A stretch of DNA of 16,089 bases from Spirogloea muscicola (taxonomy: Eukaryota > Streptophyta > Zygnematophyceae > Spirogloeales > Spirogloeaceae), in NCBI GenBank assembly GCA_009602725.1, contig WELB01000024.1:297698-313786 (forward strand), read 5' to 3'. Below are positions 1 through 8,137 of this stretch, piece by piece. The position numbers and the translations under genes are program-made. Position 1 is the stretch's first letter. The number at the start of each line of letters is the position of its first letter. The notes beneath the pieces are model-generated. The model searched no databases, had not been told where the DNA came from, and saw nothing but the letters and a program-made list of their open reading frames with translations.

Positions 1-2048
1 TCGGGCCGGCGCTGGCTGGCGGCGTCGTACGCCCGGTGGGCGGAGGCCGGCGGCGCGCGCGCCGCGCCCATCTTCGCCGACGCGCCGCCCGCGCACCTCC
101 GCGCCCTGCTCGACAGGTTGACGGCCATGCACGTCCAGCTTCCCCCACTCATCCGCTTCTCATACTGTCATCCACGGTAACTCACGTGAAGACCAGTCGG
201 CAGCTCGACCTCCTCAGCTCGACAGAGGATCACTGACCAGAAAAGGCTGCTGCTTCTTAGCTTGCCTTCTGTGTCGTCAATGCTTGAGCCCTTCTTCGCC
301 AGGTGACGGCAGCGCCGCCGTTCCCATGCACGTCCAGCTCCCGCACTCATCCTCTTCTTCCAGTGTCCTCTACGGTAGCTCACAGAAGTGTCGCCGGAGA
401 TGAAGCTCTCGCCACTTGCCGATCGGCGGCGCCTCGCAGTGTCAACGGCGTGCTGTGGACCGGCGGCCTCGTCGACGGCGGCGCTCCCCGGAGGGCGCGG
501 CGCGGCGATTCGGGCGACGCCCAGTACCTCGCTGCCACTGCCCACATCCTCCAGGTAATCACCATTGCCGCCCCTGGTCTGGGAGCTGGCGACCTTCTGC
601 TGGGCCTGGCAGTGCCCACTGTGCAATGGCAGCTCCGTCTCACAGTCGACGGCGGCGGCGGCGCGGCTGGCGGCCGATGGTGTCAGTATGTCCTGTCAGC
701 GAACGGCAACGGGACGTACTTTCCGCTGTGGGCCACGTGCCTCGGCTTCGAGCGCCTCATCGAGCTCCTCGGTGCGCACAGCCATGGCCGCCCAGTGGCT
801 GGCTGAGGCCCAGGCTCGCAATACTGCGCGACGGCCCCAGAACGGCAACATCACATGCAGTGTATGCGGCCACTGGTGGCAGCGGAGGACGAAGACGACG
901 CCCTGCTGGCGCGTGTGGACGCTGCCGACCTCGCACTCAGCCTCAACCTCACGGCCGCCGGCTGGCGGAGTCGCATGCTCGGTGGCGCCAGCCGCGGTCT
1001 CTTGCGGCGCATCACCGCACCGACCGGCGCCCGTGCCGCATTCAACAACCACGGCCTCGGTGTCAGCCCGACGGTGAGGTCCCCAGCGCCTTTGCAGCCG
1101 AGGCCGTCGTTGACATGATGCTTGCGATGCCTCAATGCCAGGTGATGGTTTCTCAGCAGGCCTTTGCCGCCAGCAAGGCGGCCCGCCACCTGGTGGCGCT
1201 GTCAATCGACAGCGACCGCCGTGGCAAGGCGTTTGTGTCCACCGTTGAGGGCCGGCATCTGCCAATATATGGCACCCAGTGGCACCCCGAGAAGCCACCG
1301 TGGGAATGGTCGCTGCGCCTGCACCTTCCGCATGACGCGCAGGTCAGCGCCCACCGGCCGTCACCACCGCAGCAAGCTCGCTTGCAACATGGGTCAGCGT
1401 GGCCCCTCCTCATGTAGCGGCGCTGACTGCAGCTGCACGGGCTGTCATGCTGCTGGCTTGCAGGCGCTCGAGCTCTCGTCGAGTCTCGGCCGCTTCTTCG
1501 TAGATGAGTGCAAGTACAACAGCCATGCATTTCCGAGCGCTGCGGACGAGGCCGCAGCGCTCCTTTACAACTGGGCTCCCACGTTCATCAGCCCACAGTA
1601 CCACATCCACTCCAACTATACACAGGCAAGTCTACAAGGCTCTAATCATTCGATCTCCTCTGGTTCAAAGGCTGGAGCTTCAGAAGTATTGATCGCAGAT
1701 CTACCACCCTCCCGAGTCAGAGCATGGCCTATTTTGACGCAAAACCTGGACCATCAAATATAAGCCTGAGTCTCAAGCAAGTCCTCAAGAGACCCAAGCG
1801 CAGCAACTTATTGGGGTGCATATAGCCCCAAACTTTCAATCCTGGAATCCGAGAATTGAAGTCGACACCTGCACTTGGACACCAAATTAACCTCACTCCG
1901 TACACTTTATGGCTAAGGGGCCGTGCACGCATCGCTTCGCTCCAGCGAATGCTTACACACCCACTCCGGCGCATCTTTCCCTCAGATCTACTACTTCAAG
2001 GGCGACACAGCCACTAGCCCTAGCAGCCGCACAATTTCCAGCGGCTAG
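1..2048 (+). CDS. GGH: gamma-glutamyl hydrolase, 5'-truncated, 7 exons visible
   Basis: Exons are 1-116, 440-554, 687-771, 883-1073, 1160-1342, 1464-1625 and 1986-2048 (TAG 2046-2048), giving 304 residues in one frame; the start codon and any signal peptide lie before the window. The family removes gamma-linked glutamates from folylpolyglutamates in the vacuole or secretory compartment. Family landmarks appear in order: [17 protein letters not shown] (exon 1), VNGVLWTGG (exon 2), [11 protein letters not shown] with the nucleophile Cys at 738-740 (exon 3), [10 protein letters not shown] (exon 4), and YGTQWHPEK with the catalytic His at 1283-1285 followed by Glu (exon 5). The C-terminal exons give [15 protein letters not shown] and YNWAPTFIS, then IYYFKGD. 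All key catalytic residues are present. Junction phases agree throughout. Intron 6 appears to begin with GC instead of GT. Exons 1-4 are very GC-rich and the 3' part less so. The identification is firm; the exact edges of exons 3 and 7 are inferred. Confidence 0.93.
1626..1985 (+). other. probable GC-AG intron (GGH intron 6)
   Basis: The exon ends TATACACAG and the intron begins GCAAGT, the strong consensus seen at GC donors. Splicing to the acceptor CCCTCAG at 1985 joins NYTQ to IYYFKGD in phase 0 and gives a C-terminus of the length expected for the family. GT donors in the same phase exist downstream, at GAA|GTATTG and CGA|GTCAGA, but would add a Ser/Gly-rich insertion with no counterpart in homologues. 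Confidence 0.62.
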
Positions 2049-2795
2049 CTTCGGCTTGAGGGCTTTGCACTGTTGCCGATGGGCTTCGTTGGCACGACGC
2101 ACACTCGGAATTTTCTGCCTCCGTTGCACCGTCCTGGCTGGGAATCCCTGAATTGAACCTGTTGGCTCCTTGCCATCACTGGCGCCCAGCATTATGCCCG
2201 GCATGTAGCACTGCACTTTGTACGGCCCTCTTTATACGAAGGGTGGGTGCTGTGTACTCCAACCATGGGATAATAAAAGTCATGCCGCCAATACTGGCGT
2301 TTTTTGTGCAAAAAAAGCTGCTGAGAGTATCTTCAAGCTAACGCCCACTCGTGTAACATCAAGACGATACGCAACTTAGGACAGGGTCACTGCATTCCTC
2401 AGTATACTCTATATGCTACCTACAAGCGGCAAGAGCTTCTCTATACATTTATTCAGCAGAAGGAGCCTCACCATTTGTCCATGTCGGCAGCCTTCTTCTA
2501 CCTTCACACACCAATTTCAGGAGCTCTTGATAGAGCACAAATGAGATGGTAGAGCATGTGCCTGTAATGGCCTGCACCTTAATTTCAAGTTGGTTGCAGC
2601 AGTACCTTAGATGCAGCACCCTCTGCAAGGGCCTGACACTCTGCAAACAAGCCTTCCCCATGCAGACAAGTGAACTCCATTTATTCAGCTGTAGGTGGGA
2701 ATCGCTTCATGCATCCAGGAACTTCACTTTTCAAGGCTAAGGCTTCACAAAGAATCGGGAGATAACTAATGAGTGTGCAAGATACACTAGGCGCC
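2049..2795. other. convergent 3' region between GGH and the GT92 gene
   Basis: This stretch holds the 3' UTR of the plus-strand GGH gene up to about 2370 and, from the right, the 3' UTR of the minus-strand GT92 gene. I see no credible coding frame; the open frames are short, lack family motifs and do not continue through plausible splice sites. A minus-strand TGTAG (2420-2424 on the plus strand) could be a weak polyadenylation element for the GT92 gene. Confidence 0.6.
2352..2356 (+). terminator. TGTAA polyadenylation signal of the GGH gene
   Basis: TGTAA is the usual near-upstream element for polyadenylation in chlorophyte algae. This is the only TGTAA I find on the plus strand between the GGH stop codon and the start of the convergent gene's 3' region. 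It implies a 3' UTR of a little over 300 bases. Confidence 0.55.
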
Positions 2796-5643
2796 TCAAC
2801 TAAGTTGCGGCAGGACCTCCATGAACTTTTTGGCAAGCAAGCACTGCTTTGCGAGCTCATCATCCATGACCCAATACTCGTCAAGCTTCTGGCCCTCGAC
2901 TATATCTGCCGGGTCGTAGACCAGCTTGCACAGCGAAGGGCTGTCGTCAGCTGTCCCTGCAAGACCGCCATAGTGGTTGATCCGCGCCACTGTCGTGTTA
3001 AGAGTCTCGCCAGTGCTCTCACCCTCCACAATGTAGTGCACAGCCGCTGCATGGACCATGCGGGGATTCACCAGATACTTGCGCTTGCCTGCTGCACCGA
3101 AGCAGACCTGCGACTCTGGGCCCTCCGTGTAGCACGTTGGCCACTCAAGCCGGAACAGCAGCCGTTCAACGGCCCACGCACCAGCATTGGCTTCGGTCTC
3201 CGGGGCGCAATAAGCGAGCGAGAAGTAAATGCTTCCAAACGAAACCCATGGCTTCTCGAAGTGCGGCGCAAGGACATCTTTGAGCAAGGCCGGCGGAGCG
3301 ACATGGATGTACTCCTCAAAGTCAAAGTGCAGCGCCCACCTGCATCACAGATACATCCTTGAGAGAGGCTACTTTTATCACTGCACATCATCTATAGCTG
3401 ACTTGCTGAAAGTACATGCCTTGTACATGTCTTTGATTCTAGCGTGCACAGTTCTCCACAGTCCTACTTTGAAGAGGGTACAAGACATTGAACAATGGGT
3501 AGGCAGTTTCAGGTCCACTGCTCAAGAAGCCAGACACACGCAACAAGAGGAAAAGCGGACACTAGGAGAAGCGAGCCTAATCTACATACATCATTCAAGC
3601 ATATTTCTGCCTGACGAAAGCTAATCTTGCTAATTTGCTGATTGTCTAAACTCCCACATTGTTAGCATCTTCCTGATTTCATTCAAGCTATCTTCAAGAG
3701 CGACTGCTTAATGCAGTGCAGTGGTGGACATACTCCTTCAACTTGGCCTGTCAACAAAAGAACTGCATACAAGCCAAGCTTCACTGCAACCAACAAGCAG
3801 TGCAATGGTACTCACTTGGCAACAAGCCGAGATCGATACAGGCAGTCGTTGACAACCAGCACCTGATTTTGCCAGTATGACTCAAAGTTGCGCTGCATCT
3901 GAACGTCTGTGATGGTCATCCTGCCAGCCTGCTGATATGGATCAAGGAGCGCTGAGAGCTCTGCATCGAGGCCGCCTGCGTCGTACATGAAGTAGTGCAC
4001 GCTGCCTTCGAACAGAGCGTGGTGGTAGTGTAGCCATTCATTGATCCTCTTGGCAATGGGATGGCCAAAGATGGGGGAGCTGCAAAATGCATACTCGTAC
4101 TTCAGGTCGGGCTGCACGCCGTCATCCGTGAAGATACTCTTGTCAAAATTCTCGGGTTTCTCGTGGAACGCGACCACAGCCTCCGACTCAACATCGGACG
4201 TGCTCAATGCTGGCCAATAGCAATGCATTAGTCAGATGAGTTTTCAGCCCAGCAAGCATGCATGGGCAAAGGCTATGCAGCTGACAGTATCCCGGAGAAG
4301 TCTAAGGACTTGCAGCGTTCTGTGGGGTCTCCAAAGGCTTGTATCCAGTCATTATCTGCATTTCTGATATTGTTGATTCAAACACAGACTTTGAGAAGGG
4401 GCTCCAATTTGTACTTCTATTCGTTTTGCTTGAAAAATTAAGGAGGCAGCAAATGCGTGCTTACAGAACCCTGAGGTAACGTTGAAGAAGAGGTAACCTC
4501 CTTCCCCTTCAGCACCCACATTTTCAGGAAAGGTGCATCGAACCACCACAGCTTCGTATGCCAGGTGGTGCAGGTTGTTGTCATTCTTTGTGTGGTGTAT
4601 TTTGACCTCCCCAATGAGCGGGGGCGCTTGTTCGCTGCCCAACACAGCATTGCCAGAAATGTGTATCACCACACTGTTACAATTATCAAGATATCAACTA
4701 GTGAAGCAGGATTTGTGCAGCGGCAGAAGCTGTAATCCGTCGACAGACTACCCATATGACGAGGGTTATTTCACAAGCAGTCAAGTAGTTCACCTATCAT
4801 ATAAGGCCCCTTGTGAGGCGTCCCGCCACCCACATGATCTCACGGGCTCGCCATATTTCTCCATCAAGGCAACTGATGCTAGTCCTACGACGTTGAATTG
4901 CCGCAAGCTGGTTCTGTAGGCACTGCACATGTGAGCATCTTCCACTCTCCATCAACTGCTGAACGAGCATACTGTTGTGACGTATCAATCCAACAACTTA
5001 GACCCCCCAAATCTGGCTCTAAGTCTGCGATGCGGGTAAGTTACTGCGCATCTAGCACTGCAGCTGCCAGATGCAAATCAGAGTGCCAAGCACGTCCAGA
5101 GCAGGAGGCTGAGACAAGCATGTCTGAGAAGAGGCAGACAACGATTCGAACCAGACCTCCCACCAGTTAGTCGTCCAGTAGAGACGGCAGGTCAGTATCT
5201 TAACATGCTAATCTCATCTCAATGACTCCATCGAACGTGTAGTGTAATTTGCCACACTACCTCCCATGTTGGCATTGCGAGTGGGAGAGGCGTCCTCAGA
5301 GGTAAGCGCCGCAGCTCACCTGAACTGGACGAACATGTGCACGACGTGGCCGTGGGCCCGGAAGGCGTGCTGCTGGGCGGGGTCGTGCAGCTGCATCGTG
5401 TGCACGCTCGGGCAGACGCAAGCTGGGCAGACGATGGCCTCCAGCGGCCGGGCCTCCTCGGCCTGCTCGGCTGAAGGCCGCCATGGCAGCGCCGGGAGCC
5501 GGAACGAGTTTCATCAACGTCGCCGACGTTGAGCCGAAGCGGGCGGAGCGAGACGAGGACATGGACGGCGGCGGCGGCTGCGGCGGCGGCGGGCGGCGGC
5601 GCTTGCCTGGCGGCTGCTGCTCTTCGGCCTCCTCCTCCAGCAT
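2796..5643 (-). CDS. glycosyltransferase family 92 (DUF23/GALS-like) protein
   Basis: Read on the minus strand, exons are 5643-5607 (tentative), 5470-5320, 4634-4465, 4209-3816 and 3339-2796, for 431 residues in this model. GT92 enzymes are Golgi type II membrane glycosyltransferases; plant members (GALS) add beta-1,4-galactose to pectic galactan. Diagnostic stretches are EAVVVRCTFPENVG (exon 3), then YAFCSSPIFG, MYDAGGLDAELSALLDPY and QVLVVNDCLYR (exon 4). Next come FDFEEYIHV at about 3306-3326, in the place of the family's DxD-like motif, and KRKYLVNPRMV, ending ARINHYGGL (exon 5). Phases agree at the last three junctions. The N-terminus is weak: exon 1 needs a GC donor (CCAG|GCAAGC), the first ATG of that frame is at 5643, and no signal anchor is visible, so an upstream exon may be missing. 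The 685-base intron 5319-4635 shows nothing recognisable. The acceptor sugar cannot be told from sequence. Confidence 0.85.
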
Positions 5644-5726
5644 CCGCCGTGGCAGGCCCGCGACGGCGGCGGCGGCGCCGGCGGCGAGCTCCAGGCCGCG
5701 CTGCCGCCACGGCAATGGCGAGATCG

Positions 5727-5754
5727 TTTTTTTTTTTTTTTTTTTTTTTTTTTT
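5727..5754. repeat. 28-base T homopolymer (poly-A on the GT92 sense strand)
   Basis: An uninterrupted run of T lies inside otherwise extremely GC-rich sequence, about 84 bases upstream of the presumed GT92 start codon. In the leader it would be read as poly-A. It may be a slippage-grown tract, the remnant of a retroposed tail, or of doubtful length in the assembly. Confidence 0.9.
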
Positions 5755-5940
5755 CGGCGGGGGCGGCGGCTGGCCCGGCGCGCCGCGCGGGGGCTTTCCG
5801 GCGGCCACCCTCGAGCTGCCGCGTGGCGCCTCCGGAGCTGGCCTCACGAGAGCGCGGGAAAAGTCGATCAAATACTATGAAGGCTTTTTCTGGCCCCTTC
5901 CAACTTTGTTCTCTCCTTTCTCTGGGCCGCATTCATCTCT

Positions 5941-5982
5941 CTGGGCTGGCCAGTCACAGCCATTGCCCTCTACTGGGAGAGT
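5941..5982 (+). repeat. dispersed repeat, copy A
   Basis: The unit is a GGGCTGGCC core followed by ACAGCCAT and then CCCTCTACTGGGAGAG. It aligns over 42 bases with copy B exactly 120 bases downstream, with about seven mismatches, and pairs in inverted orientation with copy D at 6000-6043. Confidence 0.75.
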
Positions 5983-5999
5983 CTCTCTTTGATCGAATA

Positions 6000-6043
6000 G
6001 CTCTTCCAATACAAGATGATGGCTGTGAGAGGCCAGCCCAAAG
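6000..6043 (-). repeat. dispersed repeat, inverted copy D
   Basis: On the minus strand it reads TTTGGGCTGGCC, ACAGCCAT, then TATTGGAAGAG. Its 21-base core matches copy A at 19 positions and copy C (15068-15110) at 20. Copies A and D face each other and could form a fold-back of about 100 bases. Confidence 0.75.
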
Positions 6044-6060
6044 CTTGTTCGTTCTTTCTT

Positions 6061-6102
6061 CTGTGCTGGCCAATGACAGCTACCGCCCTCTACTGGAAGA
6101 GT
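6061..6102 (+). repeat. dispersed repeat, copy B
   Basis: This is a diverged direct copy of copy A, with GCTGGCC, ACAGC and CCCTCTACTGGAAGAGT conserved in order and spacing. It is preceded by a pyrimidine-rich TTGTTC..TTC stretch that also precedes copies A and C, so the repeat may be longer than the marked unit. Confidence 0.7.
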
Positions 6103-6328
6103 CCTTCTCCTGCTCGGAGGAATGAAGAAGGAACAAGGAACAAGACGATCTCTGACCCCGCATCTCAGAGTCGCTTAGCTCTGGCCCCAGCACCACAGCC
6201 CGCATTTGCCTGCACTCCAATTCTTCCTGGAGACTCGGTCGACTGCATTTAATCTGTAGATGCCTATGTGTATGTACACAGCCATTGCTCCAAAACACTT
6301 CCGGCAAAATGGATTGTGCAGTGGGGCA

Positions 6329-7664
6329 TCATGGTGCATCATCGCCTTCCTCAGCAGGTGTCACAATCGAAGACGGCAACTCAAAATCGTCATCCAGGCC
6401 CCCAAGCTCCACATCCTCGTCATCTGCTTTCTGTACACCAGAATGGGAGCCCGTGTTATTCAATGACAGTGCTTTAATGACTTCAGAAAAGGAACTGTTG
6501 CAGGAACAGGATAAAAGTACTAGGCGAGGGAAGCTTGGTAGGCAGAGACAAATGACTGACCAAGTTGTTCAGGTTGTAGAATGTGGACAGCAGTCCCAGG
6601 ACCTCAGCTTCTTGAATCGGCCTCTTGAGCCTGGGTCAAGGTGTCCCAGAAGCAAAGTTCAGGTGCATGGACATTCCCCATTGATCACAATGCTGGGATC
6701 ATGGTCAAACAGCCCGTGACAATTCCTACGAAGATGCTAAACATCGCCATCGCAATCCTAGGCAGGCTTGTGGCGACTACTGAGTGATGCCATTAGTGTA
6801 CGTACTCTTTCTCTAGCTTGTGCCATAGTCCAAAAAGTACAAATGCCCGGTGCATTCCTGCAACGTCCTCGGCCAAGACTTGTAATTAGTCAGTCATGAG
6901 CGAGCCTATGCTGAAGTTTTTCTGATGATGGGAGCACATGCTGATGAAGTCCATTTGCGCAACCTATATGAGCAGTAGATGCAGACGTCTGATGGAGCCG
7001 GCAAACAGCGTGTAAAACATACACACGAGTATGTAGTCAGTGTCCATAGCCATTTCCGCTGCCCTTCGCACATACTGACTGCCAGGAGCGGCGCTCGACT
7101 TCATCCTGCTAACCTTGTAGCTTATGGGGCGGGTACGTCTCCAGAGCTTCCAACAGCTTCAGCTCCAGCTCGATCTGCTCATCTCGAAGCACAGAAGAGG
7201 CAGCGAGAAAGTAAAAGTATCAGGTGTCCGAAGCTTGCCCTTCGACTACAGCAAGTATTCAAGCTGATCTAGAAAGGACTCCAAGGGCGCTCGACGACCT
7301 CAGAAAGGGCCTCTACGATGTGCGAGCTGTTATGAGTGCTTGTCACGGCGTTGCCAGCGAAATTGGTCTGCAGCGAAGCGGGACAAGTGCAACCCTCCTA
7401 GCAAGGCCGACACACTTCACTTGCGAAATAAAACCATTTGGCGTGGCGCCTGGCAAAGCTTACAAGTCGAAGGCGCTTGACACGAGGAGCCGTGTCGCAT
7501 GGCCATGGCAGCGAGGAGTATGAACGGCGTAGTGCTGAATGAGATAAAGAGAACAAGAGGCGCAACGGAAGCGAAGCGTGCACCTTCTCCGCGCTCTCGT
7601 CAGCCGCCGCGGGGTTGTTGGCGGCGTCGCGGTCCGCCGAGCCCCCGGTGCTGCGGTCGCCCAT
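6329..7664 (-). CDS. MRGBP: MRGBP/Eaf7-like NuA4 histone acetyltransferase subunit
   Basis: Read on the minus strand, five exons 7664-7584, 7174-7114, 6857-6806, 6630-6561 and 6430-6329 (TGA 6331-6329) make a 121-residue protein. The family (Eaf7/MRGBP, CT20) binds the chromodomain protein MRG15/Eaf3 within NuA4/TIP60, which acetylates histones H4 and H2A. The protein starts with a hydrophilic Ala/Asp tail (MGDRSTGG), followed by IELELKLLEALETYPPHKLQ, GMHRAFVLFGLWHKLEKE, EVLGLLSTFYNLNNL and an acidic end with DDDFELPSSIV. This matches the family order: an acidic helix with EALE..P..GxHRHF, a winged-helix-like segment with EVL.LL..FYNLE, then the 'F.LP' tail. Donor and acceptor phases (0, 1, 2, 0) agree at all four introns, which supports the model strongly. 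Exon 2 could start a few codons earlier at another AG. The 409-base first intron shows nothing else. The start codon faces AMPD across a shared promoter. Confidence 0.86.
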
Positions 7665-7821
7665 TCATGCTGCGGCTGCGTCGACCGGGCGAGCGCCGCC
7701 GCAGGATGACCGCCGCACCGCCCCGCCGCCAAGGCCACCGCAAGTTCCGCCGAGATTCTCGCCGCGCGCCGCGCTCGCACCCGATGGCGGCGGCGGCCGC
7801 GGGGCGCTTGGCGCAGAAGCC

Positions 7822-7850
7822 AAACCCTAAAACCTCACAACCCTAAAACA
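7822..7850. promoter_or_regulatory. two telo-box-like motifs
   Basis: AAACCCTAAAACC begins at 7822 and AACCCTAAAACA at 7839. AAACCCTAA is the plant telo box, found in promoters of translation and growth genes. CCCTAAAA is also the Chlamydomonas-type telomere unit, so the pair could instead be a relic of telomeric DNA. The 17-base spacing and promoter position favour a regulatory role. Confidence 0.5.
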
Positions 7851-7887
7851 GTGGAGTGGGAAGGGCGGGGGTGCTCACAGGGGGTGG

Positions 7888-8001
7888 TGTGACGGCTGCC
7901 GTCACTGGCTGTAGTTAGTTAGCCTAATCTCCTGTTAGCTAGAAGCTCACTGCAGTGACGATGGGGCTAACTAACTGCACTCAGTGACGGCAGCCGTCAC
8001 A
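7888..8001. repeat. 37-base inverted repeat with palindromic TGACG arms
   Basis: The left arm 7888-7924 and the right arm 7965-8001 are reverse complements at 34 of 37 positions, separated by a 40-base loop. Each arm contains a near-perfect palindrome, GTGACGGCTGCCGTCAC on the left and GTGACGGCAGCCGTCAC on the right, and ends in TAGTTAGCC or its complement. The palindromes hold inverted TGACG/CGTCA half-sites, the core recognised by TGA-type bZIP factors. The loop contains another palindrome, CACTGCAGTG. The whole could be a miniature inverted-repeat element; no clear target-site duplication is visible. Confidence 0.8.
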
Positions 8002-8128
8002 GGGGACGGCATAACCGGCGAAGAAGTGATGGTTATCCGGGAGCCCGCCGAGGCTGCCGAGGCTGCCCACTGGTTAGCCGACTGACTGGCTACTAGAGTT
8101 AGCCCACCGGGCATTCCCACCCGAGAAG

Positions 8129-8137
8129 ATGCCCTAG
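8129..8137 (+). promoter_or_regulatory. minimal uORF (ATG CCC TAG) abutting the AMPD start
   Basis: ATG-CCC-TAG at 8129-8137 ends one base before the ATG at 8138, in the same frame. If the leader includes it, a scanning ribosome would meet the two-codon ORF first. The real start could then be 8138 by leaky scanning, or the in-frame ATG at 8159 (GCCATGGCG), whose context is much better. Confidence 0.55.

Larger units (their letters stand above)
5644..6328. other. region between the GT92 5' end and the MRGBP-like gene 3' end
   Basis: This should contain the leader and promoter of the minus-strand GT92 gene and the 3' UTR of the minus-strand gene to its right. Directly seen are a very GC-rich block with GCC-type triplets, a 28-base T run and three copies of a short repeat. 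Open frames here owe their length to homopolymer and triplet bias and show no protein family. Confidence 0.6.
7665..8137. promoter_or_regulatory. divergent promoter and leaders of MRGBP (minus) and AMPD (plus)
   Basis: The two start codons are 473 bases apart and face away from each other, so both core promoters and both 5' UTRs must fit here. The stretch is GC-rich near MRGBP and holds paired CCCTAAAA motifs, a large inverted repeat, GTTAGCC at 7918-7924, 8073-8079 and 8098-8104 with its reverse at 7965-7971, and a minimal uORF. I see no convincing TATA box. Confidence 0.7.

Noticed and set aside
1626-1763. Continuation of the GGH exon 6 frame to 1763
   Set aside because: It would add a Ser/Gly-rich tail and lose IYYFKGD, the expected C-terminal strand; retained only as a possible alternative transcript.
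4797-4988. A minus-strand open frame in the large GT92 intron as an extra exon
   Set aside because: Exons 5470-5320 and 4634-4465 already join in phase at the conserved spot, and the frame has no GT92 motif.
5529-6125. Plus-strand open frames containing poly-Phe
   Set aside because: The poly-Phe comes from the 28-base T run and the rest from GC triplets, with the GT92 gene on the opposite strand.
6285-6719. A 144-codon plus-strand open frame with a Ser-rich stretch
   Set aside because: It is antisense to the last two MRGBP exons and the intron between them. The minus strand gives a phase-consistent gene with family motifs, while the plus frame has none.
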